This document shows positions 37,328 through 49,729 of a stretch of 64,000 bases of DNA, piece after piece. How positions within the stretch are numbered: position 1 is the first letter of the stretch; every line of letters begins with the position of its first letter. The DNA is taken from positions 13,268,001 through 13,332,000 of the forward strand of contig OX344764.1 in assembly GCA_947034895.1 (NCBI GenBank). The letters run 5' to 3'. The notes beneath the pieces are model-generated. The model had not been told where the DNA came from. It made no database searches and saw nothing but the letters and a program-made list of their open reading frames with translations. Origin of the DNA: Rhytidiadelphus loreus. Its lineage: Eukaryota > Streptophyta > Bryopsida > Hypnales > Hylocomiaceae. The position numbers and the translations under genes are program-made.

Positions 37328-37806
37328 CTTAACCCCTAAATGCCCAAGGCATGTTTTGAGCTTCTTGGAATTTGTGCTAAATTGAACAAAATGCCAACAT
37401 TTTGATAAGTTTTATCAATTTTTTTGAATTGTAACCGTACAAATTCAAACTACAAATGTTAGAGATCTCATAGGAAAAGAAAACACAACAATATCACTTA
37501 TGGAGTGAAAGATCATAATGTTTGACCATGAGGGTGTTAAAACTACAAAAGTAATGTGAAGTCTTTTAATCCTCTTTTCACAAATCAAATCTAAAAAGTT
37601 GATGACCAAAAAACTATGAGGTTAAAGGGCCTCACATATATAAGCCCAATCAAATTATGCGGCTTCTCAAAATCTACTCTATAATTTTTTTAAATGAATT
37701 TTGAATGTGATTTTTTCTCTAAGATCTATTGTATTTGAGGTATATCTAAGAGGTCTCAACACTATGGGAAGTCAAGATTGCAATGGTACCCTTGCACAAA
37801 ATCTTG
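37328..37806 (+). repeat. Dispersed repeat, copy 2
   Basis: Direct-orientation copy of 2765-3246, with about the same start and end words. A second copy about 34 kb away marks it as a mobile family, though no termini of a known type are visible. Confidence 0.7.
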
Positions 37807-40800
37807 TTAAATATTCTATTTTTAAGCATTTGCCAAATCACTTTTTGCAACTTTAATTAATTATTTAATAAGAAGTGCCAACCTAACCACCAAATAATGA
37901 ATGTATTGATAGCATGGAGCACCTAATAGACTACTTTGTTCATAGGTCACATGTTCAAATGTTTTAATGAATGCACTCACTTTAGAATAACAAATAAAAT
38001 TTTGTCCAAATTTTGGATGAATCATCAACATCCATCCACACCTATGAATGATGATATCTTGAATACTAAACAACAATGTTTTCTTTGCTAATAAAATTTT
38101 GCAAGCCCTGACTAAAAAGAGCCTATGTACTAACGTCCCTCCCATACAATTGGGGGTTTGTTTTAAAAAAGATTCCAAAAAATTCCATGTTTATTTTTAG
38201 GAATATTTTTTGTTGACTCCAACTACTAAGTACAATAATCTCATACTATAGTGGATTTCAATGATATTGGTATAGTTTAAGTCACTCAATTGAAATTGCA
38301 AATCTATGTTGATCTTACTACTAGAACTCTATATGGCACTTGAATGTCACAATTTTTGGCATTCTAAACTATGCCATTCTATCAATATTTGCAAAATTGT
38401 CATACTATTTTCATAAATTTTCTTTTCTAAGCATGCTTTGCTATAGAACATTGTATTTTTAGTCTTTTAGACTGCTTGTAATGGGTTTTAGTTAGTTGTC
38501 CAAAGTCCAAACCTGAATAATATTTTTTGATTTGAAATAAATTTTGATGTCCTTGCAAGTTCTAATTTTATACCAATTGAAAGATTAAAAAAATTTAGTG
38601 AATCATTTTTTGCATAAGATTGATGATGCTCTAAGTGCCAATTACTAACCTTACTTGAGTTACTTCCATATCAACACCTAAATATATAAGCATAAATGGT
38701 AAAGCAAGACAAAATAAATACATCAAAAATCATCCAAATAAGCATTTGAGCATGGGTCCTATTATATTATTATTAAATTGTCTAAATTTGAATCTTGTTC
38801 AGGGGTCTAAAGGGAATTCCACATTTTAGCATGCATTTTTAAGACATGTCTTTTATTAAAAAAATGCTCTAGAAACCTAATTTCTTTTTAAAAGATCCTA
38901 TTTTTAAAAAATGTTTCAACATCTTTGACAATGTACCCAAAAGAGTAAGCCAAGGGTATTAGTTGCCCCCCTCTTTCTTAAATTTTTTTTAAGGCCGTTG
39001 ATTTTTTTTTAAATGCTTACCTTCAAAATTGTTGTTGATTTCTCAAAAAAATTTAAGCCATTGATCTTTGGGATTTAATTTGAGCCATCCATCCAAATAT
39101 GAATACAAATACAATATACAAATACAAATTAGAATACGATTTATGGATATTGTACAAATACAATATTTGAGATTGGAATACAATATGTGTACAAATATGT
39201 GTATAGATACGGATACAATATACTAATATGGGATATAGTTTTCATTGTCCCATATTATTTGCCATTGTATACTTGTTCAAAAAAATTCAAATAAAGGGAG
39301 GGGGGACGAAAAATTAAGAAATTAATTTTAGTTAATAATTTTAAAAAAAAAACGGGGGGGTTGGGAGGGAGTAAAAACAAAATTTAATTAACTAATTTTT
39401 TTTGAGCTCATTGTGATAGTTTGTCACAATGACAATGAGCTCAAAAGATATAGTAACTACATTAATTACTATGTGAAATGTCGAATATGTGTATGAAAAG
39501 TAGAACAAAAACTTGATTTTCCTCCATGCTCCATTATATTTTTTTGTTTGTTTGAATGTTCTTTGGTAAAAATGTTTGCACTTTACAATTCATTATTGTC
39601 ATTTTTTCAATTGAACAATTCAATGAGTGCGGAAGCAAAATGGAAGCAAAATCCTAATAATCTTTAATAATTAAAAAATTATGAATCCATAAAATCTAAA
39701 GGCCACTACAATCCATTGAAAATTGTTGTTTCTATTACAAAGTGCAAAAACCTTTATATTTTTTTTTTTGCTCTTGCTACTTTATGATATTACACTATAG
39801 TAGTATATAAACGTGTGAGAGACATTTCATTTCTTTTAACCTGTGAGATTGCAAGTCATTTGTATTTAAAGTAAGAATAAAAACTCTTTGGCACCTTTCT
39901 CCACTACATTTTGGGCTTGCAATCATCTTCACTAGAAATATTTGTAGTCTTCATTTTGAATTTCTAATTCTCTATGATAAAGATTGGAATTCATAGTCTA
40001 AGAATTACAAATAATTATAATTATAATAATATTCACTCCTTCAAAATTGGTTCAATACAAGTACCTTTAAAATTGAAGGAAAAATTATATTCCTAGTAGC
40101 TCTAATATAGAATTTGAACCTTGACTACATCACTCTAGCAAAACATCTTAACCTACCTACTTTCACAATTTATTTTTGAAATTGTAGAATATCATTTCCC
40201 AAATGAATCTTACAAGTTATTTTATCTACAATATTCTTAGACTACTTGATAACAAGATGGTCCATAACTTTCACCTTTCAAATCCAGATGTTCCATTGAA
40301 TGTCATTGTTGACATAAAAACAAGGGTTGTTAAATTTGATGTCACCTAAAATCCGTCAAATTAGATATTGAAGAACTCTAGTTAATTATGGTGGTAGAAA
40401 CCCATCATTCAATTTGCAACAGGTACTTGAATTATAGGTGGTGTTGCAAAGACGTCAAGTCGGGAGCAATCACTTACTATGCAAGGGATTCAGAAATTGA
40501 CTAATTTTGTCTTTTTTTCAAAGTTTTGCATTGCATTCTACTTTCCTTGCGCTCATGTTGTAAACTTCCTTGCATTGAGAGGGGTCTTGTTTGAGGCGAT
40601 TGAAATACTTGGGTGTGTAGTGACATCTAGGTTGGGATTTCGGAAACACTCAAATGTAAAAATGCATAAACTGAAATTATAATGCAAGGGATCGTTGAGG
40701 CAAACCACGTTTTTTGTTCTGTCTATAGCTTAGGATCTTTTTTTAGAGTTCAATCCTACGAACTGTCACCTCCCATGACAAAAAATGGTAGGTGTTGGGA

Positions 40801-40837
40801 TATTTTTACCAGAGGTTTAAAGAAGTATAGGATTGCC
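37807..40837. other. AT-rich gene-free DNA
   Basis: No gene was recognised; ORFs at 37861-38178 (-) and 40479-40682 (+) have no motif. Around 39090-39240 an imperfect array of 'GAATACAA' and 'ATACAATAT' words occurs. A hairpin lies at 39400-39446. Confidence 0.45.
39400..39446. repeat. Perfect 15-bp-arm hairpin
   Basis: TTTTGAGCTCATTGT (39400-39414) is complementary to ACAATGAGCTCAAAA (39432-39446) across a 17-base loop. No element end or gene adjoins it. Confidence 0.75.
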
Positions 40838-41870
40838 ATTTTGTGAGCATATGAGTGTGAGCCTGTAAGTTTGTAAGCATATAATTTCTTAGAGATTCCA
40901 TCAAAAAAATTTGGACAAAATTTATTATTTTTGGTAAATTTTAATAACTATTACCATGAACCTATTACCATGGACCTATTTTCTCCCGGAGGTCTAACTC
41001 TTCTATTATTGAACAACCTTGATGCTCTGCTTATTACTTTGCTAGATTTTAAAAAGAAGAAAAATTGGTTATTAATTAAGATTTGTTTGAAATCAATTGA
41101 GGTTGTTCCATTGAGATTATGATCACTTCCCTCTTGTTGCTTCACTTGCTTGGGCCCCCTTGGCACTGAGGGGTTCCAAGCAACAATGCAAGAAGGGAGT
41201 GATTAACCAAACGACCATTTGATGAAAGATAGAAGAGTTGGACCTCCCGGAGATCCCATAATTAAGAGGACAAAGATCAACTAATCAATAATTTAGTATA
41301 ATTGAGCCCATTCCCTACAAAAAATAATCCTTGTCAACCCAATATTTCCTTCCAAAATTTTAACAAGTCCGATTACCAACACATCAAGATAGAAGTGTAG
41401 GTACCTTCCATTGCCTTTGAGAGGACCCATGCTACTATAAGATAGTAGTTCTTATCAACGAATTATTTTTTTCTAAAATCTAAACAAGTCCAATAACAAT
41501 ACATTAAAAGAAAATTATTGGTAGTTTCCTATTAGCCCTAAGAAGATCCACACTGCTATAGGACAATGATCAACCAATATTCTATACAAACTTAATTCAA
41601 CATTTTCATAATGTATACTTCTAATATTTTAGACAACACAAAAATTTATAATTTTCATCTAAATTCTACATAACCTTGGTAATAGGTCCATGATAATAGG
41701 TCCACAGTAATTTACTAAAAACAATAAATTTTGGCCAAAATTTTAGATGGAATCTATTATTAGAAATATTATTAAATTTTCTTGTGCTTCTTCAAATTTC
41801 TAAGCTCAATGCTCACATAATCCCTGCTCAACACTCATAGCTAGGCTCATGCTCGCACGCTTACAAAATA
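40838..41870. mobile_element. Imperfect foldback element of about 1 kb
   Basis: Left bases near 40880-40980 and right bases near 41680-41770 are inverted copies ('GGTAAATTTTAATAACTATT'-like against 'GGTAATAGGTCCATG'). Nearer the centre, 'CCCGGAGGTCTAACTCTTCT' (about 40986) pairs with 'AGAGTTGGACCTCCCGGAG' (about 41230). No coding capacity is seen. Confidence 0.55.
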
Positions 41871-42275
41871 GCACTGCTGTAAAGAAGGGTTCATGCTTTA
41901 AAATTGCAACTTCACAAGGCCACACTGTGCTTGCTTTAAAATTTAGGGTTTCCATATGCACTTTGTGCCACCACTAACCTCACGCTGCATATTGAACTAT
42001 AGGGTTGCCTTTTACTATCATGATTTCTACTACTACTACCAGACATTGTTTCGCTACGGCGAGCACATCAAGTTTAGGAATTGGTTCATTTTTGCAGAAG
42101 TTGGGGTGAAGGTTTGATATTGTTGTGGCATGGCTAATGCAAAATCCATTGCACGTGTACCTCAAGGTGCATCCTTAGAGGAGTAGGATCATTCTAGCGA
42201 TGGCAATGAAGGCTTAGAATCCGCGACTTTTCAAGAGAAATGTAATCAACTCTTTCCTATTGTTTGCAATGTTTT

Positions 42276-44312
42276 CACTAGTAGAAAATTTAGTGACCAA
42301 ATTAACAAAAATTTAACACAAAAGTCTTGATTTTTTTTTTGTTGATTTGTACATTTTGATTTGGGCAGTTGTTATTAAAAAAAAAAAAAATTTTGTCATT
42401 TGATCATTTAAAAAAAAAATTGGTTAAGTGAAAAATGAAAAAATGAAATGCAATCAAGCCATATAAAATTGACATGTGGCAAGTCATCATTAAAAAGTAC
42501 CACCTAGGTAGCCACACCACACAGGCAAGCCACCTACGTGGCCATGTCATACAAAGCTAAGGGGTGTCAAGGGAGTTCGAACCTTGCACCCCTTGCTTGT
42601 AGTAAATGACATTGACCAACACACTATGCATCCACTTACATGTACATGCATGAGTTACAATTTTATTCATTTAGTTTTTGCTAATTTTTTTCATTTGGTT
42701 TGTGAACTTAGCAGACTTTAGAGTGACAAAGTCCATTTAGGCATAGATATCTAGAAAGACACAAATATCTTGTAAATTCTTACTGAAAATCTCCTAAAAA
42801 GGTCATTACTTAAAATGTTATCTCTAAGACTATACTTAAAACATCCCTTTCTCTTGTAGTGATTTCATCTCCAATAATCCTTTTGAAATTTAGACCTTCC
42901 AATCAAAAGTTATAAACAAAGTTTAGAGACAATGTTAAAAAATGAAAGAGAATATCCATTTCAACCCCTCTTTGAACTTTGTCCACAACTTTTGATTGGA
43001 GAGTCTACATCTCAAACAAATTTTTGGAGGTAATATTTATCTTGATTTTTCAACTTTTATTAATTCAAAGTTGTTTGAAAAAAGTTGTTTTACTATGCTT
43101 AAATGAACTCTAAAGTTTGTTGACTTTAAAAATCACCGAATTGTGAACGGTTAAGTTAAAAAAATAAAATTCCATTGTATATAGAGTTCTAATCTTAGTG
43201 ATTGAACCCACAATGTTTGAAATTTTTTCATAATTATAAGAGGTTTTTGGAGATTGGAGGTAACATGAACAACTAAAAATTGCGTTAGCACATAAAAATG
43301 AACTTTTAAAAACCTTAAGCTCAAATGAAGAGCTATCAAACTTTATTACAATAAATTTGAACTATGCAAAAGGTTGCTAGTTTTTTATTTTTGGCAGCCC
43401 CACAATACAAGTAAACAAAAAATAATAATTTTAAAATTAATTAATTAATTTTTATTAAATACTTTTTAAAAATATTTAAAAAGCTGTCAATCTTGGCACT
43501 TATGTGGCACCAATAGTGCCACATCAGATCTAGAAAAAAAATCCTAATTGTACCGAAATTGCACACAAGGGTGCAAAACTAACAGCCTTTTACAAGGTTT
43601 AGGTTTTTTGTAATGTAATGCACAATCCACCTTGCAAGTTTTGAAATGCAATTTTTTTTATAAGTAGAAATTGCAAACAACTCCAAATCAACACTAGTAT
43701 GTTTAAATTTTCAATGGTGAAAATCATGAAAACAATTTATTCTTTCCATTGGGACCATTTTCAAAGCAAATGGATACATACAATTTTTTAGATCTCAAAT
43801 CAATTGAAATTGACAAACTTTGCTCAAAGCCAGGAAATGTAAAGTTGACAAGTTGACAAGTTGCACTCTTCACTAATTGTAAAAATATGTATTTGAGAGC
43901 CTCTCAAAAATCAAATATTTAACTTCTTCAATGAAAAATGAAAGCTTTCAATAGTAAACCTTCAAAACTACCTTTAAATTTTTTTTAAATAGTGAAAGGA
44001 ATTTAACTACTCACACCAAAATGAGCTTGAAATTTCAGATGAACCATATATGGTCAATTGGGCATTTAGTGGTTAAACAATACTCAAATTACAAAAACTT
44101 ATTTCAAACTCTTTTAAGTCAAAATGAACAAAAAAATGTTGAATTTTTTTTATTAATTTGGATATTGTACTATTTGAATCAACAAAATTTTGTGAACATT
44201 TTGTTAACTTGTGCCAAAATCAACTAAAAATTATAAAAATAGACAATACAATACCACTTCAACAAAAAATTGTTGATGTTTTGTTGATTTCGTTAGTGTT
44301 TTTCTACTAGTG
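42276..44312. mobile_element. CACTA-like element with CACTAGTAGAAAA ends
   Basis: A 2037-bp element begins CACTAGTAGAAAATTTAGTG and ends, in reverse complement, CACTAGTAGAAAAACACTAA. It is flanked by TTT on both sides (42273-42275 and 44313-44315). Near each end lie 'AACAAAA'/'TTTTGTT' words. It has no transposase. The outer bases match the hairpin MITE at 23870-24019, suggesting one terminal family. TTT is a weak duplication in AT-rich DNA, so the matched ends carry the evidence. Confidence 0.75.
42890..43015. repeat. Hairpin repeat related to 981-1117
   Basis: 'TTCCAATCAAAAGTTAT' (about 42897) pairs with 'CAACTTTTGATTGGAGAG' (about 42986), and 'AACAAAGTTTAGAG' pairs with 'CTCTTTGAACTTTGT'. 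The same two-arm design is seen at 981-1117. Confidence 0.55.
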
Positions 44313-46139
44313 TTTTTTGAATTCTACTTTTGTATCTTCTTGCCATCTTTTTGCCTTCTCATGAATACTAACATGTTCATTTTACACTGTTGTAGGATGC
44401 ACAAGCCGTAGGAAGTGCCACACACACAACGGAAACGCAAAAGGCTAGTTTTGTCTATTTTGTAACAATTGATAGTACAACATTTAATGTCAACTACAAC
44501 ATAGGGTCGACTTCATGAAGTTAATAAATGAATTCTGCTTGGAGACTTACACTACAACAACGGCGGTGTTTTATGATTGCAAAAATATGACTGAGGATAA
44601 CTGGCGAATACTCGCAGTCATATTCTTGGAGGTCAATACCTTGGGGAGAAATATGACTGCAAAATATGACTGCCAGTCGTTTTTGGGTCTTGTACTTCAC
44701 GGGCGTATATTATACATCCGTTGGGAACACCAAAGTATTTCATAGGGAACGGTAGGGAACTCGTTTGAGAACATTGAGTTATATTATTAGTCATATTTTC
44801 ATGGTAGTAACATTTTTTTGTTTTTGAGCAACCTAAAAAAAACATGGTGTGGGTGCTTATTTATCCACCCTTGGTAAATAGGCGAACACAACCAGGTTCT
44901 AATTCTATGATAGTGTCCTTCTCTAATGGGTGTCTAAGCGTCAATCCATTGTGCCTTCCAAGCAATGGATCTTTTTTGCTAACTGCCTAATCGTGACTCT
45001 CTAATCGTGGTCCTAAATGACTAGTGGCTATCTTGCTAGGTTATGATTTGTGTTTCCTATTCCTAAAGTTTACTCTATTATCCTAAAGGGTGAGATCAAC
45101 TCATGCCATTTCTAAATACCTAAGACTCGTTCAAATTGGACCCTCTAGTAGCCCGCTATGGACGGATGAAGTTTTTACCACAACTTCCCAAACTTCATCC
45201 ACGGTTTCCTACAAACTCCTAATTTCAATTAGACTCGGGATTTTTCCTATGGGCCTGAATTTCTCTAATCTACCTACTTACTAAAGTGGGCTTGGATGGG
45301 TGGGAAACCCTATGTTTCATCCATCTTATGCTCTAAACTTCATCCATTGATTTCTCGGGCATCTTAGCTCGGATTTCTACGTGTCTTATACCGTTGGAAA
45401 CCTCACGGGCTCTACTCTAAGTTTTTCTAGTCAAACCTGACCTGAATGGGGCCCTAGTGACCCTTAGCCCTCGGCCTTTCTATGGCCTTGGCCCTAGAAG
45501 TGGATTTCTAGAGGACGAGTTAGGATGGTACCATGGCGTGATGATCTATGGTCCACCTCGTTGGATCTCCCCCCTCCTCTTTGATGGATGTGCAATGGAC
45601 GAGCCCCCAGTGGGGGGGAAGCAAACCTTCCTCTTTACTGCTTAAAGATGGGATCGTCTTCCTTGGGGGGGGTTCTTTTGCTCTTCCTCTCTTTTACCTC
45701 AACTCCCATGCCCCATTGATGGGGGGTAGTTGGTTTGTCTCTTACACACTTAGAAGTCAACTTACAAGTTAACTACCACTTACGCCCGAATGAGGTTCTG
45801 TGCGCGTAAGCTTATCCCTATAGGTGGGGGGATTCCCCTCTTATCCTTACTAAGTCTTCTCTCTCCTATCTAAGCCTCCTCTTCCTCCTCCTTCCTCACT
45901 CTTAGAGTTGGTGGTGTAGGGTGATGGAGAGAGTGGTGAGGAGAGGTCTCTTGTTTCCGGTAGTGGATTGTGTGGTGTGGTGTGCAGGTTTTTGTCTACT
46001 TCCAAGCCTAGTTGACTACATCTACTCTTACTTGTCCCCTCTCTATGCTACCTCTACTTACTCCATTTTTGTTGCTTTCCCTAATCTAATTTTTTCCCTT
46101 TCCCCTCTTGCTATACTAAGCCCAATTGTGCCCAACGCT

Positions 46140-46410
46140 AGAACCCGAATTACCCCCTCTCCCCCAATGGCCCGAGCTCCCTTCTCCCAACTGTCCCGAG
46201 CTCCCTCTCCCCAACTGGCCGACCTCCCCTTCTCCCCGACCCCTCAGCTGCCGCCGGGCTGCTGGCTCAGGCCGCTGTTGGGCTGGTTGGCTCAGCTACC
46301 ACCGGGCTGGCTAGCTCGGGCTGCCACTGGGCTGGTTGACTCAGGCTGGCTCGCTGCCGTTCGAGCTAGCTGACCTGGGCTGCTGCTCGGGCGGGCGGGC
46401 TGGCTCGGAC
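46140..46410. repeat. GC-rich minisatellite inside the LTR
   Basis: Units such as 'CGAGCTCCCTCTCCCCAACT' and 'GGGCTGGTTGGCTCAG' repeat with variation. The 150-aa and 62-aa plus-strand ORFs here (45921-46373, 46126-46314) are Pro/Leu/Ala-rich products of this repeat, on the strand opposite the LTR's transcription. Confidence 0.7.
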
Positions 46411-47214
46411 AATTTACTAAAAGAAAAAAAGACAAATAACAAAAAAACAGAATAACTTCTAATCATGCCTGAATACCGCCACCCTTTACTCATTAGTACT
46501 AGCAAAAACGGCCGACCATAGCCCTTGTCCTCTAGGTGGCTCTATTTTGGATGCTAAACTTTGGAGAGTTTCCAACGAGTTTTGGAAACTAAACTTTGGA
46601 GTTAACCGTGGGGTAGATGCAAAGCTTCGCCGTCGATTTGGTTTTAACACCAAATTTAGGACTTGCTTGACCCCATAGGTTCAAAGCTCCGCCGTTTTGA
46701 TGACCCTTTAACACACAATTTAGGACTGGACGGAACAAGGAAAGGCAGGGTCTTAGTTACCCCAAGGGAACCTACCCCACTCTTTTCCACACACGGACGT
46801 AACGATTTGAATCAATTGCAAAAGCACTGGACTTGGTTAGCAATGGACACGGAGAGGCGTGGTTAGAGAAAAAAAGGAAGGTTAGTACATCATAAAAACG
46901 ACATGAAACTAGAAGCCCCCCAAAGCGGCATCGCCAAGGTACGGTGGAGGGTGGTTCCAAGGTTAGTACAAGATGCGACGAAGGACACTCAAAAAGACTT
47001 GTATAGCAAGAAAGCTTCAAGGTCCACACAAGAGTTATAAGACAAGAAAGAAGGGCCCCCCACGGACCTTCAACACTAAAAATGCAATAACACAAAAGGA
47101 GCAAAGTGCTCCAAAACACCGTAGGGAGTATTGGCAAAATACCAAAACATAAAAGAGGTCGGACCCATGAACCCAAAACAAGTATTGGGGGTGTTTTGAG
47201 AGAGAGAAGGGCCC

Positions 47215-47222
47215 CTTTTATA
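47215..47222 (-). promoter_or_regulatory. Probable LTR TATA box (copy A)
   Basis: TATAAAAG on the minus strand is conserved at the matching place in copies B (52353-52360) and C (57138-57145), each followed by a C-rich stretch with CCCTTTTCCC- or CCTTCTCTC-like words. This position suits the U3/R border. Confidence 0.65.
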
Positions 47223-48529
47223 GGTTTCCAAGGGCCCACTCCCCCCCTCGACGAGTAATCTCATCCATCCGGATTTTCATCCAACTTTGAGATTTTCACC
47301 TAATTTTGGGTTTTACGCTGGTCCTAACTTCTAACTTTTGGAGTTTAACTCGGAATTGCAAATGGATTGTGCCAATGGCTTCAAAATGCCATTTTTAGAT
47401 TGTAGGACCTCCCACCCCTATTTCTATCACAAAAAACCCATAGGAAACTATTGCCAACTGGGGCCAATTAAAAGGGTAAAAACCTAACTTTTGGGGTTTA
47501 CCTCTTTTGGCCTGGGTGACTAGCTAGGGTTGTTGAGGAGGCCTTAGGGAGTAAGAAAAGACTCCTTGATGTCTTCGTTCCAACTTCGTACGCTCCTGGG
47601 ACGCCGGTCAACCCCGCAAAGATCTTGCCGTAAATATTAATTGGGGGAATGTTGTCGGTTTCGGCTACCTCCCGCTATTGGAACACCATGAATTTTGTTG
47701 GGGCGCGTTATTAACATAAAAGTTGCTAATCTAATTTTTAGTGAGATTTTACCGCGGCCTGGGCATTTTCTATGAATTTCCCACCGTGGCCTTTGGCAGT
47801 TGACTACTCGGAAAAAGACCTTTTGGAGGTCAGAAAAAACCGAGACTTTTTGGGGAACCTTTCATGGAGTCCCCCAAGCCACGTGCCAAGTCTTAGGCTA
47901 ATGTGGCACACAGTCAGTGGCGAGGTGAAAACTGACTTCGACTGAATCACCGGCAGTCAGGGAATCTTTTACACGTGAGGGAATTTTGGCGAATGGATTT
48001 CACAGTAGAGACCCCGACATGTTCCAGGTCCAAGAATACTATCCGGCAGCCGTCGATTCCTCCATGTGGCCTGTCTTGGACAAGTAACACCTGCACGCTA
48101 ACAATTTGGATTCCTAACGTTTCGTCGATGGAATGGGGAAACTAAAACCTATCTTTGGAGATTTACGTGGGGATTTTCCTATCTCTCCTAAGACCAATTT
48201 AGCCTATCATGGTCACATGCACTGGGTTTGGGCTATTTTGGATAAGTTTCCGGTAGCCCTATTGTTTCCTACTATTTATGGGTTCTAACCTATATACAAG
48301 TGGGTTTTATGGGTAATCTATGGATAAAAGGCTATTTGTGACCAAATGCTATACTGATACATGACATACCTATTTTGGTTCTACACTCTTTTTTGGGCTT
48401 TTTGTAATACTTTATGCCTTAATTTGTAATAAACTAAAAAAAAAAAAGCAATGAGTCCCAAGTGACGAATTTGGGACTCACACATGGGCAATCAAAAAAA
48501 ATATAGACAAGCCATTGTTTAAAATTTTG

Positions 48530-48760
48530 AAACTTAATCACCACTTTTTAAAGGTTTTAAAACCCTAGCCACCACTTTTTAGGGTTTTGAAACCTTAGCT
48601 GTTTTTTTTAGGGTTTTGAAACCCTAGCCACCACTTTTTATGGTTTTGAAATCCTAGCCGTCATTTTTTTAGGGTTTTGAAACCCTAGCCACCACTTTTT
48701 AGGGTTTTGAAATCCTAGCCGTCATTTTTTTAGGGTTTTGAAATCCTAGCCACTACTTCT
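48530..48760 (+). repeat. Tandem repeats with AGGGTTTTGAAACCCTAGCC
   Basis: About seven units of 30-35 bp carry 'AGGGTTTTGAAA', 'CCTAGCC' and a T-run. A shorter version is present in CACTA 1 at 25755-25865. The TTTAGGG word inside it resembles the plant telomere repeat but is not tandem, so it is not telomeric. Confidence 0.75.
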
Positions 48761-49312
48761 TTTTACTCTTCTTCCTTACCTTTTGTTGTCTCTTGTCTCT
48801 TGTCTCTTTGAGTTCACTCTTGTTTCTTAGTTGTTGTGTTTTGTTGCATCTTGAGTTCACTCTTGTTTCTTAGTTGTTGTGTTTTGTTGCATCTTGAATT
48901 CACTCTTGTTTCTTAGTTGTTGTCTTTTGTTGCATCTTGAATTACTCTTACTTCTTAGAGTTGTTGTCTTTTATTGCATCTTCACTCTTGTTTTTGTTTT
49001 TGTTTTGTTTTGTTTTACTTTTTTTTCTCTCTTTTTGTTTCTTGTTTCTTTTTGTTGCATCTTGACTCTTTTTTGTTGTTTCTTGTTACCTCTTAGTAGT
49101 TGCTCCTTATTATTTCGTGTGCATTTTAACTTGTATTTGTTGTTATCTTTTAGCACTTGTTGCCTTTTTTCTTCTTGTTCCTTGTATCACCATTGTTTTT
49201 CTTCTTACCCTAAATTTGTATTACATATTTTCTATTGTTGTAAACTTTTGAAGATTGAGCTTTGTTGTATGTTCATTAAAAATTAACCTCCTATTTTTTT
49301 AATTGTATATGC

Positions 49313-49375
49313 AGGCAACAAAATTGGAACAAAGTCGTTGGAGGCTACTTGCAACTCACTTCATATTATTGTAAG
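49313..49375 (+). other. Conserved exon-like block in CACTA 2
   Basis: Counterpart of 26988-27052. The order 'TATATGCAGGCA', 'GGAGGCTACTTGCAAC' and 'TTATTGTAAG' is kept, while the T-rich sequence before it has diverged by indels. Confidence 0.4.
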
Positions 49376-49729
49376 AAATATAGTTTCTATTGACTTGTGT
49401 AAATAATTCTTTGTGATATACATATTTTGTATTTGTGGCTAATAAATTATAAATGTCATTGAAAGGAGTCACATTCTTTCTTATATATTCCCTCTTCAAT
49501 ATAATTGTTTCTTGTATATCTTTAAAATCATATGTATTTGTTTTTAACTACATGAAATCTTTTATTCAATTGTTAAATCATTTTAATGTATGATTGCAAA
49601 TATGCTTAGGTATCCTACAACCGTTGTATGATTTGTTCAATTCATAGTTCAAAATACATATCAATAAAAAAATGACTACTTGGAGTCACAAAATGATTAT
49701 AATAATTTTCAAAAAATGACTAGGTGCTC

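Larger units (their letters stand above)
44848..48482 (-). mobile_element. Solo-LTR-like insertion of 3.6 kb in CACTA 2
   Basis: Read on the minus strand, the insert starts TGTGAGTCCCAAATTCGTC and ends AAGCACCCACA, the TG...CA ends of LTRs. It is flanked by a perfect 5-bp duplication CATGG (44843-44847 and 48483-48487). A TATA box lies about 1.26 kb in. Related sequence occurs at 51080-52560 and from 53937. No gag, protease or polymerase is visible and no second LTR adjoins, so it fits a solo LTR with an unusually long, partly GC-rich LTR; a short non-coding retroelement is the alternative. Confidence 0.83.

Noticed and set aside
40085..40160. tRNA-like or SINE-like sequence on the minus strand (GGTTCAAATTC B-box-like word)
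   Set aside because: Only a loose B box is present, the A box is poor and no cloverleaf could be drawn.
42575..42640. GGTTCGAACTCC on the minus strand, resembling a pol III B box
   Set aside because: The B-box match is good, but no acceptable A box or tRNA fold lies at the right distance; a SINE remnant is possible but not supported.
45921..46373. 150-aa plus-strand ORF
   Set aside because: It crosses the GC-rich minisatellite of the LTR, runs against the LTR's direction and has no domain.
46772..47239. 155-aa minus-strand ORF in LTR A
   Set aside because: It spans the TATA box and leader of the LTR. The same region in copies B and C is not open, so it is not conserved coding sequence.
48540..48760. 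TTTAGGG words suggesting interstitial telomere repeats
   Set aside because: Each TTTAGGG is separated by about 25 other bases as part of a longer unit; no head-to-tail telomere array exists.
48879..49286. 135-aa plus-strand ORF rich in Leu, Phe, Ser and Cys
   Set aside because: It is the translation of a T-rich CTCTTGTTTCTTAG-type repeat inside CACTA 2. A similar chance ORF is found at 25975-26169 in CACTA 1.
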